From Gilliamella sp. ESL0405 (GTDB lineage Bacteria; Pseudomonadota; Gammaproteobacteria; Enterobacterales; Orbaceae), in the NCBI RefSeq assembly GCF_019469205.1, contig NZ_CP048265.1, forward strand, positions 1,798,001 to 1,862,000: a stretch of 64,000 bases of DNA, given 5' to 3'. The notes under the pieces are model-generated. The model saw only the letters and a program-made list of their open reading frames with translations. It was not told the DNA's origin and did no database searches. The position numbers and the translations under genes were made by a program. Below, one piece after another: positions 36,513 through 46,822 of this stretch (positions are counted from its first letter, which is position 1; each line of letters starts with the position of its first letter).

Positions 36513-38609
36513 TTAGGCATTGATGTATTTTTGCCGTTCGGGGAGCCAGCAGTCGATGAGTGCTTTGGCTTGTTGTGGGTGGTGTTGTTGGATGTTTTGG
36601 GCATAGTTTTGTATTTGGCTTATTAGATGCTGATCACGCATTAAATCGACGACTTTAAAATTGGCCACGCCCATTTGTCTTGTTCCTAATATTTCGCCAC
36701 TGCCTCGAATTTCCAGATCTTTTTGAGCGATGACAAAACCATCGTTACTTTGTCGCATGACTTCCATGCGTTCTCGTGCCACTTTACTCAGTGGTGCTTG
36801 GTACATTAGTATGCAATGTGATACGGCGCTTCCCCGCCCTACCCGGCCTCGTAACTGGTGTAATTGTGCTAAGCCTAAGCGTTCGGCGTTTTCAATAATC
36901 ATCAAGCTTGCATTAGGGACATCAACGCCAACTTCAATGACGGTTGTTGCTACCAGCAGTTGAATTAGTCCTTCTTTGAATTTTTGCATTACGGATTGTT
37001 TTTCATCCGATTTCATTTTGCCATGCACTAGTGCTATGGATAGATGCGGTAATTTTTGTTGTAACTCTTCAAGGAGTTGTTCCGCTGCTTGAGCATCGAG
37101 CGTTTCGGACTCTTCAACTAATGTGCACACCCAATAAACTTGACGATTTTCAAGGCATGCTTGGCTCACTTTTTCGATAATTTCATCACGGCGAGAATTT
37201 GGTATCACCACTGTTGTTACCGGCGTTCTACCGGGTGGTAATTCGTCAATGATTGATACATCTAAGTCAGCATATATGGTCATTGCCAGTGTGCGTGGTA
37301 TCGGGGTTGCGGTCATGATTAGTTGATGCGGGTGGATGGCTTGTTTGATCCCTTTTTGCCAAAGCGTTAAACGCTGATTAACACCAAATCGATGCTGTTC
37401 ATCAATGATGACTAATCCCAATTTAGCAAACTCGACTTTGTCGATAAATACGGCGTGGGTGCCGATTAATAAAGTGATCTCACCACTTTTGATACCTTCA
37501 TAACGTTGCTTTTTATTTTTGGCGGTTAATCGTCCGGATAACCAATCAACGTTGATGCCCAGTGGCATAAACCATTGTTTGAAATTATGATAATGTTGTT
37601 CGGCAAGGATTTCTGTTGGTGCCATTAACACCACTTGTTGGCCATTTTCAATCGCATTTAACGCCGCTAAGGCAGCAACTAAGGTTTTACCCGATCCCAC
37701 ATCACCTTGAATTAACCGCATCATGGGTACCGGTTTGGCCATATCTTGATAAATATCATGCACTACTCGTTGTTGGGCTTGAGTTGGGCTAAACGGTAGT
37801 GAGGCTAAAAATGGGTTGATTAACTGCCGAGTAATATGCATCGGATAAGCTTGCTGTTTTTGATTATCGGTCTTTAACAGCAACATGCTTAAATGGTAGC
37901 TGAGCAGCTCTTCAAATATAAATCGCTTGATAGCGGGATGTTCGCCGTTGGTAAGTTGGTTGATATCGGTATCAATAGGCGGATTATGAATGATATTTAA
38001 CGACTCAAGTGCCGGTAAAAATTGGCTTGCTAACGGTTGCGGTAATACCTCTTGAGGTGGATTACGCTTTAATAGCAATAGTGCGGCTTGAATCAGTTTG
38101 CGAATAACATTTTGGGTTAAGCCGTGGGTTGTTGGGTAGATCGGCGTGTACCTTTCTTGAGTTGCGCCAGCTTGTAAAGACTGACTATCACGATTTGAGT
38201 GCACTTTATATTGCGGATGAATAATTTCCCGATAGGTTTTACCACTTTTAATCTCACCGTAAGCACTTACCCAGCTTCCCACCGCTAAAGAAGCTTTTAT
38301 GCCGGCATTAAAGTGCATAAATCTTAAAACCGCCATGCCCGTTTCATCTTGAATATAGCACAGCAACATCTGTTTGCGTCGAAAGACAACTTCAGTTTTG
38401 ATGATGCGACCTTCAATAGTGGTATGCTCACCAATAGCCGCTTGATTAATGGCGCAAGTGGAGGAGCGATCTTCATAGCGCATCGGAAAATGCAGTAACA
38501 GATCTTGAACGGTATCAATCCCTAATGCATGAAATCTTTTTTCTAAGTTATTGCCTATCCCGCTTAATTGAATTAACGGGACTCGGCTAAAAAAACGATC
38601 GTTCATCAT
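36513..38609 (-). CDS. recG: ATP-dependent DNA helicase RecG
   Basis: A 698-residue RecG that remodels stalled forks and branched DNA. The N-terminal wedge domain (an OB-fold around FRRKQMLLCYIQDETGMAVLRFMHF) is followed by helicase motifs: GDVGSGKT (Walker A), MAPTEILAEQH, DEQHRFG, TATPIPRT, and ATTVIEVGVDVPNA, QLRGRVGRG. The frame begins at a GTG that overlaps the spoT TAG; the ATG one codon on is used here, and another ATG follows. There is no clear ribosome site, so it is probably coupled to spoT. In E. coli trmH lies between spoT and recG; it is absent here. A repeat array begins at its stop. Confidence 0.95.
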   Translation of the reverse strand: MMNDRFFSRVPLIQLSGIGNNLEKRFHALGIDTVQDLLLHFPMRYEDRSSTCAINQAAIGEHTTIEGRIIKTEVVFRRKQMLLCYIQDETGMAVLRFMHFNAGIKASLAVGSWVSAYGEIKSGKTYREIIHPQYKVHSNRDSQSLQAGATQERYTPIYPTTHGLTQNVIRKLIQAALLLLKRNPPQEVLPQPLASQFLPALESLNIIHNPPIDTDINQLTNGEHPAIKRFIFEELLSYHLSMLLLKTDNQKQQAYPMHITRQLINPFLASLPFSPTQAQQRVVHDIYQDMAKPVPMMRLIQGDVGSGKTLVAALAALNAIENGQQVVLMAPTEILAEQHYHNFKQWFMPLGINVDWLSGRLTAKNKKQRYEGIKSGEITLLIGTHAVFIDKVEFAKLGLVIIDEQHRFGVNQRLTLWQKGIKQAIHPHQLIMTATPIPRTLAMTIYADLDVSIIDELPPGRTPVTTVVIPNSRRDEIIEKVSQACLENRQVYWVCTLVEESETLDAQAAEQLLEELQQKLPHLSIALVHGKMKSDEKQSVMQKFKEGLIQLLVATTVIEVGVDVPNASLMIIENAERLGLAQLHQLRGRVGRGSAVSHCILMYQAPLSKVARERMEVMRQSNDGFVIAQKDLEIRGSGEILGTRQMGVANFKVVDLMRDQHLISQIQNYAQNIQQHHPQQAKALIDCWLPERQKYINA

Positions 38610-38611
38610 CA

Positions 38612-40720
38612 CTAGTTGATATTACGTGTAACACTCACCACGTCTTGTTGTAGTGAGAGTTTTCGCATCAGTTCATTAAGTTGTTGAGCGTTTTTGACTT
38701 CAATTTGCAAAATGATTGTGTAAATTTGCCGATCTTTCTCTTCAGTATTAAGCCATTGCAGATGCGCTTTTTCATCATTAATAATGGACAGTATATGACC
38801 TAATGAACCTTGATTATTTAAGATATCTACCCAAATTTCAGCAACAAAAAATTGTTCGATATTTGGCGCCCATTTTAAACTAATGTACTTTTCCGGGTTA
38901 TTTTGATAGCCAGTGATATTACGACAAGATTCGTGGTGCACCGTTAAGCCTTTTTCGGGACTAACATGACCGATTATCGGATCGTTCGGAATAGGATGAC
39001 AACATTTTGAAAATGTCACTAACACCCCTTCACTGCCGGTGATAACTAAGGTTTTATTTGAATCTGAGTCATTGTGCAAAAGCTCTTTATGCTCTAAACC
39101 TTTGGCAATGAAATGACTCATAATATTACCTAAGCCAATTTCCGCCAACACATCATCAAAAGTTTGTAATTGCGCTAATTCAACAATACGAGATTTTTGC
39201 TTCCCTGAAAGCGATTCAATACCACCCGATTTGATTAACGAAAGATTGAGCAAACGTCGACCTAATTCGATCGCATCTTCACGTTTTAAGGTTTTTAAGG
39301 CTTGGCGAATACGTGAACGTGCTTTAGCGCTCACTACAAAGTTAAGCCAATTGGCATTTGGTCGCCCTTCCGGCGAGGTAATAATCTCAACTGTTTGCCC
39401 GTTGCTTAATGGTTGAGAAAGTGGATAAGGTTTGCGATCAACAACTGCGCCGATACATTGATAACCGATATCGGAGTGAACGGCATAGGCAAGATCTACC
39501 GGCGTCGCTCCTTCCGGTAATTGAACGATTCGTCCTTTAGGCGTAAAGACATAGATCTCTTTTGGGAACAGATCGGATTTGACATTTTCGATAAATTCAA
39601 ATGAATTACCGACACTTTGTTGCAACTCTAACAGACTTTGCATCCAGCGTTGCGCTTTAATTTGGGCGGTGGTGTGGGTTAACTCATCGTTTTCATTATA
39701 AACCCAATGCGCAGCTACACCCATTTCAGCCATTTGGTCCATATCTTCGGTACGAATTTGCACTTCGACCGGTGTACCATGCGGACCAATCAGTGAAGAG
39801 TGCAAAGATTGGTAGCCATTAGCTTTAGGTATAGCGATATAATCTTTAAAGCGATTGAGTCGAGGCTTATATAAATTGTGTACTAAGCCCAGCGCACGAT
39901 AGCAAGCATCGACATCTTTCACCACAATCCGAAATATGTAGATATCCATAATAGAGTGAAAGTGTTGTTCACGAAGTTGCATTTTTTGGTAAATGGCATA
40001 GATATTTTTTTCCAGCCCTTCAACTTGTGCTTCAATGTTGGCTTCAGCTAATCGACCTGTGATTTCAGATAAGATCTGTTGGATTAACTCTTTTCGGGTG
40101 CCTCGTGCCGCTTTAACAACCTTTTCCAGCACTTTGGCTCGATTAGGGTGCATGGCGGTAAAGCCTAAGATCTCAAGCTCAGTTTTGATATGATGAATCC
40201 CTAGGCGATGCGCTAACGGCGCATAAATTTCCAACGTCTCTTTGGCAATACGACGGCGTTTATCCGGTCTTAATGCACCTAAAGTGCGCATGTTATGGGT
40301 TCGGTCGGCAAGCTTGATTAGAATGACACGAACATCTTCGGTCATGGCGAGTACCATTTTACGAAAATTTTCGGCTTGGGCTTCTTGTCGGTTACGAAAT
40401 TTTAATTTATCAAGTTTTGAAACACCTTCAACCAATATGGCAACATGTTTTCCAAACTCTTTAGTAATATCTTGAAAGGTGACAGGCGTGTCTTCGATTG
40501 TATCGTGTAATAATGCGGCGATAATGGTTTCATAATCAAGCCGCATATCCGCTAAAATGGTTGCGACCGCAACCGGGTGCGTTATATAAGGTTCGCCACT
40601 GCATCGGAATTGCCCTTCATGTGCTTTTTGAGCAAAGAGGTAGGCATTTTGAATAAGTTCAACTTGTTTAGCCGGAAGATAAGATGCCACAACCTCTTTT
40701 AAGCTATCAAAATATTGCAT
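38612..40720 (-). CDS. spoT: Bifunctional (p)ppGpp synthetase/hydrolase
   Basis: A 702-residue RelA/SpoT homologue. The N-terminal hydrolase domain is active-type (HEGQFRCSGEPYITHPVAVA, AALLHDTIEDT with the HD pair). It is followed by the synthetase domain (DIYIFRIVVKDVDACYRALG, KDYIAIPKANGYQSLH), TGS (YVFTPKGRIVQLPEGATPVDLAY), zinc-finger-like (KCCHPIPNDPIIGH) and C-terminal ACT domains. An intact HD site identifies SpoT rather than RelA. The ATG used follows an in-frame TTG two codons upstream. It is co-transcribed with rpoZ (19 bases upstream) and recG. Confidence 0.96.
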   Translation of the reverse strand: MQYFDSLKEVVASYLPAKQVELIQNAYLFAQKAHEGQFRCSGEPYITHPVAVATILADMRLDYETIIAALLHDTIEDTPVTFQDITKEFGKHVAILVEGVSKLDKLKFRNRQEAQAENFRKMVLAMTEDVRVILIKLADRTHNMRTLGALRPDKRRRIAKETLEIYAPLAHRLGIHHIKTELEILGFTAMHPNRAKVLEKVVKAARGTRKELIQQILSEITGRLAEANIEAQVEGLEKNIYAIYQKMQLREQHFHSIMDIYIFRIVVKDVDACYRALGLVHNLYKPRLNRFKDYIAIPKANGYQSLHSSLIGPHGTPVEVQIRTEDMDQMAEMGVAAHWVYNENDELTHTTAQIKAQRWMQSLLELQQSVGNSFEFIENVKSDLFPKEIYVFTPKGRIVQLPEGATPVDLAYAVHSDIGYQCIGAVVDRKPYPLSQPLSNGQTVEIITSPEGRPNANWLNFVVSAKARSRIRQALKTLKREDAIELGRRLLNLSLIKSGGIESLSGKQKSRIVELAQLQTFDDVLAEIGLGNIMSHFIAKGLEHKELLHNDSDSNKTLVITGSEGVLVTFSKCCHPIPNDPIIGHVSPEKGLTVHHESCRNITGYQNNPEKYISLKWAPNIEQFFVAEIWVDILNNQGSLGHILSIINDEKAHLQWLNTEEKDRQIYTIILQIEVKNAQQLNELMRKLSLQQDVVSVTRNIN

Positions 40721-40739
40721 AGGCAATTCTCAGCAAAGC

Positions 40740-41030
40740 TTATTCGTACGAGGGAGTATTTTCTAAAAGAACTGACTCGTGAAGTGTTGAACGTACTTCA
40801 GCCTCTTCATCCTGACGCGCTTGGAAATCAGCAGTATCTAAAATCTGTTTATTAACAAGTCCATCTTCGATTTCACGTAAAGCAACCACGGTTTCTTTAT
40901 CGTTTTCTTCGGGGATAAGGGGTGATTTATTTTCGACTTGCAATTGACGAGCACGGCGTGCCGCAACTAAAACGAGATCAAAGCGATTACCAATTTTTTC
41001 TACTGCATCTTGGACAGTTACACGTGCCAT
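40740..41030 (-). CDS. rpoZ: RNA polymerase omega subunit
   Basis: A 96-residue omega subunit. It has the conserved start [31 protein letters not shown], the segment that wraps the beta' C terminus, and [12 protein letters not shown]. It assists assembly of RNA polymerase and forms one of the ppGpp sites, next to the SpoT gene that sets ppGpp levels. gmk, usually upstream in enterobacteria, is not present here. Confidence 0.97.
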   Translation of the reverse strand: MARVTVQDAVEKIGNRFDLVLVAARRARQLQVENKSPLIPEENDKETVVALREIEDGLVNKQILDTADFQARQDEEAEVRSTLHESVLLENTPSYE

Positions 41031-41171
41031 TTTTACCTCTAATATTTTTTACTTAATTGCTTCAATTGAAAGATCCAGTATTCTACTTAATTTTGTATGG
41101 AATTGTCCATACTAATCTTGTTTCGAATAACCAAAATCAGTGAGTAATAAAATCAGACAAAGCAGAATTAG

Positions 41172-42395
41172 CTAGTTGATTATGTCTAACCAAGCATTTT
41201 TTCCAACAATTTCGGGCATCTTTAATAGAAATCGACGCAAGCTATCTAAAGCGATTGCAGAAAATATCCGTTGCTCAACTGATCGATTGTATACTCGACC
41301 AGTATACTTTAAATTAAATGTGCATACCTGTTTTGCGGTTGCAATCATTAACATAAATTGACTGTTTTTTTCTCTAAAATTAACAATGCCTAATGCGATA
41401 TCGGCCTGTTGTTGTTTTAAAGCTTGTAACAAATAACTTTCGGGATCTACAGTTAATATGGGGACAACTTCCGATTTCACAACTGGTGCATCAGATTGAA
41501 ACAATTGATAGCCAATCATGCCGGCCGATTGCTGCTCAATCACAATCAAAGTTTGATTAGTTTCATGCAACAATTTTGCAACCACTTCAGCAAGACCGAC
41601 CTCGCCATGCTCAGCCAATACGCCTTCATAAAGTAAATTGTCGGCAACAATCTGTTTGATTTGTGCCCATATTTGATCCATTTGGTTTTGCAGATGCTCA
41701 AAGCCGGTTAGCTTGATTTCAATAATCGGCATAGCGGCACGATAACCAACCACAATATTGGACGGAATATCGAGCTTTTGTTCGATTTCGCTGGCAAGGT
41801 CACTCTCTGTTCGTCCCATAGTAGTTAACCGATAGCACAGTGGCTTTTCTAAGATTGGAAATGTCGATTTTATCTGTGGCAAGATTGAAAGGCGCATCAT
41901 CTCCTGAAATTCTCTCGGTACGCCGGGGGTAAAAAATACCTGACAGCCATTAATTTGCATCTTAAACCCACAAGCGGTGCCTATCGGATTATCAATGACG
42001 CTCGCACTTTGCGGCAACATCGCCTGCTTTACGTTGCTAGCTGGCATGGTTTTGCCACGGCTTAAATAGTAATTTTCAATGTGCATTAACCACTGTTGAT
42101 TAAGTTGCAACATCTCATTATTAGCGTTTGCAGCGGCTTGCGCTGTTAAATCATCGCTGGTTGGTCCCAGCCCGCCATTAACAATCAAGATATCATTACA
42201 CAAAGTGCGTTCTTGTAGTGTCTGGCTCAATTGATGCAAGTTATCGCCAACAGTATGACGAGCGGTTATCAAAATACCTTCGTGAAATAAAAAATCAGAA
42301 AGCCAAGCGGCATTGCTATCGAGGATTTGGCCGTATAAAACCTCATCACCGGTACTAAGCATTTCAATCCTAATACTATTTGTTCGCTGTTTCAT
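41172..42395 (-). CDS. yfaY: CinA-like protein (YfaY type)
   Basis: A 407-residue CinA-family protein. The N-terminal MoaB/MogA-like (COG1058) domain shows IEMLSTGDEVLYGQILDSNA, IVNGGLGPTSDDLT, GTACGF and FFTPGVPREFQEMM. The C-terminal part corresponds to the NMN-deamidase (PncC) domain but looks degenerate, without the usual G-E-S catalytic start (it reads TLIVIEQQSAGMIGYQLF). The length matches the E. coli nicotinamide-nucleotide amidase-like YfaY (~400). Its exact reaction is uncertain; CinA N domains hydrolyse ADP-ribose. It follows the SulP gene by 43 bases. Confidence 0.82.
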   Translation of the reverse strand: MKQRTNSIRIEMLSTGDEVLYGQILDSNAAWLSDFLFHEGILITARHTVGDNLHQLSQTLQERTLCNDILIVNGGLGPTSDDLTAQAAANANNEMLQLNQQWLMHIENYYLSRGKTMPASNVKQAMLPQSASVIDNPIGTACGFKMQINGCQVFFTPGVPREFQEMMRLSILPQIKSTFPILEKPLCYRLTTMGRTESDLASEIEQKLDIPSNIVVGYRAAMPIIEIKLTGFEHLQNQMDQIWAQIKQIVADNLLYEGVLAEHGEVGLAEVVAKLLHETNQTLIVIEQQSAGMIGYQLFQSDAPVVKSEVVPILTVDPESYLLQALKQQQADIALGIVNFREKNSQFMLMIATAKQVCTFNLKYTGRVYNRSVEQRIFSAIALDSLRRFLLKMPEIVGKNAWLDIIN

Positions 42396-42438
42396 AACAT
42401 TCCTTAATCATGCATTGACAATCGGCAAAGTAATTTAC

Positions 42439-44178
42439 TTAATCATCATCGATTTCATCTTCGGTCTTGTTTTCCATATGCTCTTTACTTTGGACTAATC
42501 GAACGGCGAAATAGAGATCATAAGCAAAATCCAGATAATGACTATCCGGTTTAATATTCATCTGTTTGAACCAGTTTTTCAACGTCTTTCGTCGACCGGA
42601 TAAGATTAATGTCACGTTTCGCACTTTCAATGATTTCACTAGCTCATCAATGCCGGATAATACGCTAACATCTTTATAGGTAAAACAAGGGATAGCATCG
42701 ACTATAACATAATTAATCGGCTCTTCAGACTCGTCAATATAACTAATAATTCTGCGTTTAAAATAAGCGATATTAAAATAGGTCAACGGCGAATTAAAAC
42801 GATAAATAAGGGTGTTTTTTAACGGCTGTACATCTTGCCCGATTGAGTGAATTCGGCCGCTTTCATCCATACCTAATAGCTGATCTTTTGGTCTAAATAC
42901 TCGGCGCAAAAATAAAAACAGCCCTAACAATACCGCTAACGCCATGCCAGGAATAATGCCAATAACTAACACCGAAATAAATGTTGTTAAACTCAGGTAA
43001 AACGCATCACGATCAAATTTAAAAAAGCGCTTTATGGTTTGAAAGTTAATTAGCGAAATCGAAGAGTAGATCAAAATCACGCCTAAAACGCAAGTTGGGA
43101 TATATTTTAAGGGTGATAAAAACAGTAATACCACAAGACCAATAATAATAGCGGCGATAATTGAAACCAGTTGCGTTTTACCGCCATTGGCATCGTTAAC
43201 GGCTGTTCGGGAAGATGTGCCACTGACCACAAAACCTTGCGATAAACCGGCAGCAATATTGGCCATTCCTAATGCTTTAAATTCGACATCGGCATTGGTT
43301 TCATAATTATTTTTCGAGGCAAAACTACGCACGGTTATCATCATACTCACAAAACAGATAATAGCGATATTGAGCGACGGCACCACCAGATCCCGCATCA
43401 ATCCTTTATCAAAATCAATCCAAGATTCCATTGGGATAAAATCACTGGTCACATCACCGATTATGCGAACATTGTAACTGTCAAAGTTAAATAACCATGA
43501 AAGGAAAGTCATAATTACAACGGCAAAAAGTGGCGCCGGATAACGGGGTCTTATCCGTTTTAAGCCAACTAAAATCACTAAAGTTAAAAACGAGACGAAC
43601 GTTGTTAACAGGTGAATTTGCGATATCTTAAATGGAAAATAGACAACTCGCTCAATCAAATAGGAATAATCGTAGCGAAAACCTAACGCCTTAGCCAACT
43701 GATCCACCATTATGGTAATAGAGATACCATTTAACAGACCAATTAAAATAGGTTGACTAAGTAAATCCGCCAATGCGCCAAGATGAAGTTTACCGGCGAT
43801 AATGCACCAAATCCCAATCATAATGGTCAGTATTACCACAAGTTGCCAACGCAATATTGGGTCATTGGCGGCTAAAGGAAACACAACGGCAGCGACCACA
43901 GCACACGTTGCAGTATCGGGACCAACAATTAATTGTCGGGACGATCCAAAAAGCGCATATACAATTAGCGGTAAAATGGTTGAGTATAATCCGGCAATCG
44001 CCCCGACTCCCGTCAGCTCAGCATAAGCGATAGAAACCGGTAACGAGACAGCTGCCACTGATAAACCGGCTTTAACATCATTTCCAAAATAATGACGTTT
44101 ATAGTGTAACATCGTAGCAAGTCCGGGCATCCATATTAATATTTTTTGCCATATTGATTTGTTGGTCGCTTTTTCCAT
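42439..44178 (-). CDS. SulP-family anion transporter with STAS domain
   Basis: A 579-residue SLC26/SulP transporter. The membrane domain begins after ~25 residues with YFGNDVKAGLSVAAVSLPVSIAYAELTGVGAIAGLYSTILP, contains VGPDTATCAVVAA, and has the conserved GLSQGFVVSGTSSRTAVNDANGGKTQLVSI element. A cytosolic STAS domain occupies the last ~130 residues (IYRFNSPLTYFNIAYFKRRI, NYVIVDAIPCFTYKDVS). SulP proteins move sulfate, bicarbonate or dicarboxylates; the substrate cannot be told from the sequence. It lies 8 bases after pmbA, so pmbA-sulP-yfaY is probably one leftward operon. Confidence 0.88.
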   Translation of the reverse strand: MEKATNKSIWQKILIWMPGLATMLHYKRHYFGNDVKAGLSVAAVSLPVSIAYAELTGVGAIAGLYSTILPLIVYALFGSSRQLIVGPDTATCAVVAAVVFPLAANDPILRWQLVVILTIMIGIWCIIAGKLHLGALADLLSQPILIGLLNGISITIMVDQLAKALGFRYDYSYLIERVVYFPFKISQIHLLTTFVSFLTLVILVGLKRIRPRYPAPLFAVVIMTFLSWLFNFDSYNVRIIGDVTSDFIPMESWIDFDKGLMRDLVVPSLNIAIICFVSMMITVRSFASKNNYETNADVEFKALGMANIAAGLSQGFVVSGTSSRTAVNDANGGKTQLVSIIAAIIIGLVVLLFLSPLKYIPTCVLGVILIYSSISLINFQTIKRFFKFDRDAFYLSLTTFISVLVIGIIPGMALAVLLGLFLFLRRVFRPKDQLLGMDESGRIHSIGQDVQPLKNTLIYRFNSPLTYFNIAYFKRRIISYIDESEEPINYVIVDAIPCFTYKDVSVLSGIDELVKSLKVRNVTLILSGRRKTLKNWFKQMNIKPDSHYLDFAYDLYFAVRLVQSKEHMENKTEDEIDDD

Positions 44179-44186
44179 GATGATCC

Positions 44187-45539
44187 CTACTTTCCGGCTA
44201 TGCTCATATTATCTATCAAAATAGAACCACATTTAATGCTACTTCGGGTTTCAATATCATTGCCGATTGCAACGATATGTTGATACATATCACGCAGGTT
44301 GCCGGCAACGGTAATTTCGTTGACCGGATATTGGATTTGGCCGTTTTCGACCCAAAAACCGCTGGCACCTCGTGAGTAATCGCCTGTCACATTATTTACC
44401 CCTTGCCCCATTAACGAAGTTATGAGCAAGCCTCTATCTAATTTCTTTAACATCGCCTGAAAATCGGCATCAGTTTGGCTCGGCGAGACAAACCAGTTAT
44501 GAATACCCCCGGCGTGCCCGGTAGTGGCTAAGCCCAGCTTACGAGCTGAATAGTTACCTAATAGGTAAGTTTGTAATACACCGTCTTGAATAATATTACG
44601 CGCAACTGTTTTCGTCCCTTCACTATCAAACGGTGATGAACCAACACCTTTTAACACATGGGGATCTTCAAAAATAGTGAGCCATGAAGGAAAAATCTGC
44701 TTGCCAACGCTATCTAGCAAAAAAGAGGATTTACGATAGATAGCACCACCACTTATCGCCCCGCACAGATGCCGGATAAGCCCAACAGCGACTTCAGCAG
44801 CAAAAAGCACCGGCACTTGCATGGTCGCAATCTGTTTGGCGCCTAAATGCGATACGGTGCGCTCTGCCGCTTGCTCACCCACCCATTTCGCCGACTCGAG
44901 TAGATCGAGGTCACGTGATGAGGTATAAGCGTAATTTCGCTCCATTTGCCCATTTTGCTCCGCAATGACCGAACAAGATAATGAGTGAGAGCTAGTGCAA
45001 TAGCCCTCAAGCATCCCCAAACTATTACCATAAACATACACCCCATATCGGCTGCTAAAATAACCGCCGTCACTACTGACTAAATTAGAGTGATTCAGCG
45101 CCATTTGTTCCGCTAAGGTTGCTTGTTCTATCGCTTTATCAACATTTAAATCACTTGGGTAAAAAAGATCTAAATCCGGTGCATTAAACGCCAATGACTC
45201 AACATCACCCAAACCCGAACAAGGATCGGGTGAGGTGTATTGCATAATATTAATCGCCATATCAATGGTTTGTGATATCGCTTGCGCCGTAAGATCGTTG
45301 GTTGAGGCGCTGCCTTTTCGTTGGTTTTGATAAACGGTAATGCCTAAAGCGCCGTCGCTATTAAATTCGACATTTTCAGCTTCGCCTGACCGAGTACTCA
45401 CATTAATGCCGGTAGCTTGATTAATTGACACTTCAACCGAATCAACTCTGGATTTAGCTTGTTTAATTGCATCAGCTACCACATTAGATAAATGCTCTTT
45501 TTGCTTGATAGCTTGTTTTTTTATTTGATCAATACTCAT
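44187..45539 (-). CDS. pmbA: TldD/PmbA-type metalloprotease subunit PmbA (TldE)
   Basis: A 450-residue PmbA (TldE). It has the family landmarks SVEVSINQATGINVSTRSGEAENVEF, GSASTNDLT and LLGNYSARKLGLATTGHAGG. The C-terminal GVNNVTGDYSRGASGFWVENGQIQYPVNEITVAGNLRDM is diagnostic. With TldD it forms a heterodimeric protease that trims modified peptides and antitoxins; PmbA itself lacks the HExxxH site, as expected. It is divergent from darP, the same arrangement as pmbA-yjgA in E. coli. Confidence 0.95.
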   Translation of the reverse strand: MSIDQIKKQAIKQKEHLSNVVADAIKQAKSRVDSVEVSINQATGINVSTRSGEAENVEFNSDGALGITVYQNQRKGSASTNDLTAQAISQTIDMAINIMQYTSPDPCSGLGDVESLAFNAPDLDLFYPSDLNVDKAIEQATLAEQMALNHSNLVSSDGGYFSSRYGVYVYGNSLGMLEGYCTSSHSLSCSVIAEQNGQMERNYAYTSSRDLDLLESAKWVGEQAAERTVSHLGAKQIATMQVPVLFAAEVAVGLIRHLCGAISGGAIYRKSSFLLDSVGKQIFPSWLTIFEDPHVLKGVGSSPFDSEGTKTVARNIIQDGVLQTYLLGNYSARKLGLATTGHAGGIHNWFVSPSQTDADFQAMLKKLDRGLLITSLMGQGVNNVTGDYSRGASGFWVENGQIQYPVNEITVAGNLRDMYQHIVAIGNDIETRSSIKCGSILIDNMSIAGK

Positions 45540-45616
45540 TTCATTATTTTCTACAATTCTGCTAGTGATACGTTATAATAAGCCAGAATTGAATTTTAGT
45601 TAACAAAAGAAATCAT

Positions 45617-46153
45617 ATGAACAACAATCAAGAGACAAATCTAGCGCCAAATTTTGATCCAGACAGTACTGATGAGGAAATTATTTACGTCAGTAAAAGC
45701 GAAATAAAAAGAGACGCTGAGGCACTTAAAAAACTGGGTATTGAACTGATCAATCTGAGCAAAAATGAAATTGCCAAAATTCCACTCGATGAAGATCTCC
45801 TTTACGCTATTGAGTTAGCCCAAAAAATCAAAAAAGAGGGATACCGAAGACAAGTTCAATACATTGGTAAACTTTTGCGAAGCCGTGATATCGAACCCAT
45901 TACACAGGCACTCGATAAACTGAAGAATCGTCACAATCAACAAGTTGCCATGCTGCATAAACTTGAAAAGTTGCGTGATGATCTGATTCAAACCGGCGAT
46001 GCCGAAACGATTATAGGTCTATTCCCCTCAGCTGATAGACAACAGTTACGCACATTTGCCCGTTTAGCAAAAAAAGAGTTAGAAGCGAACAAACCACCTA
46101 AAACAGCGAGACAGATTTTTCAATACCTAAAAGAATTGAGCGACGCAGAATAA
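45617..46153 (+). CDS. darP: Ribosome-associated protein DarP (YjgA)
   Basis: A 178-residue DarP (formerly YjgA), a late 50S-assembly factor. It shows the acidic N terminus, then [65 protein letters not shown], the core signature. The C-terminal helical bundle ends [11 protein letters not shown]. Divergent from pmbA with a 77-base gap. Confidence 0.94.
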   Translation: MNNNQETNLAPNFDPDSTDEEIIYVSKSEIKRDAEALKKLGIELINLSKNEIAKIPLDEDLLYAIELAQKIKKEGYRRQVQYIGKLLRSRDIEPITQALDKLKNRHNQQVAMLHKLEKLRDDLIQTGDAETIIGLFPSADRQQLRTFARLAKKELEANKPPKTARQIFQYLKELSDAE

Positions 46154-46225
46154 ATTTTATACTGTGTGCTTATTACTAATCATTAATCAATATTTATTAA
46201 CAAATCAAAGATAGAGGATACAATA

Positions 46226-46756
46226 ATGGGACTTTTAAATGTACCAGCAGGTAAAGAATTACCAGATGATATTTATGTTGTGATCGAAATTCCGGCCAAC
46301 GCTGACCCGATCAAATACGAAGTTGATAAAGACACCGGTGCTGTTTTTGTTGACCGTTTTATGGCAACAGCTATGTTTTACCCATGTAACTACGGTTATA
46401 TCAATCACACATTATCACTAGACGGCGATCCTGTTGACGTATTAGTTCCGACTCCTTACCCATTACAACCAGGTTCAGTGATTCGTTGTCGACCTGTAGG
46501 CGTATTAAAAATGACTGACGAAGCAGGTAGTGACGCTAAATTAGTTGCTGTTCCACACACCAAACTTTCAAAAGAATATGATCACATCAAAGATGTTGAT
46601 GATTTACCGGAATTATTAAAATCGCAAATCAAACACTTCTTTGAGCAATACAAAGCGCTTGAAAAAGGTAAATGGGTTAAAGTCGACGGTTGGGATAATG
46701 CCGATGCAGCTCGTAAAGAGATTATTGAGTCTTACGAAAGAGCCAAAAATAAATAA
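46226..46756 (+). CDS. ppa: Inorganic pyrophosphatase
   Basis: A 176-residue family I soluble pyrophosphatase that hydrolyses PPi to drive biosynthesis. It has the start [30 protein letters not shown] and the metal-binding DGDPVDVLV with the surrounding acidic residues (KDVDDLPE). It is rightward, 72 bases after darP, with its own terminator downstream. Confidence 0.96.
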   Translation: MGLLNVPAGKELPDDIYVVIEIPANADPIKYEVDKDTGAVFVDRFMATAMFYPCNYGYINHTLSLDGDPVDVLVPTPYPLQPGSVIRCRPVGVLKMTDEAGSDAKLVAVPHTKLSKEYDHIKDVDDLPELLKSQIKHFFEQYKALEKGKWVKVDGWDNADAARKEIIESYERAKNK

Positions 46757-46790
46757 CCCTTATTTTTGACAAAAAAGTAAACGTTTTGAT

Positions 46791-46822
46791 AAAGCCATAA
46801 AAAATTTTTTATGGCTTTTTTA
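46791..46822 (+). terminator. ppa terminator
   Basis: AAAGCCATAAAA and TTTTATGGCTTT form a long stem followed by TTTTATTTTTG, a clear rho-independent terminator 35 bases after the ppa stop. Confidence 0.85.

Noticed and set aside
41172-42395. Competence gene cinA with full NMN deamidase activity
   Set aside because: The C-terminal half lacks the usual G-E-S start motif and the length fits YfaY; full activity is not claimed.
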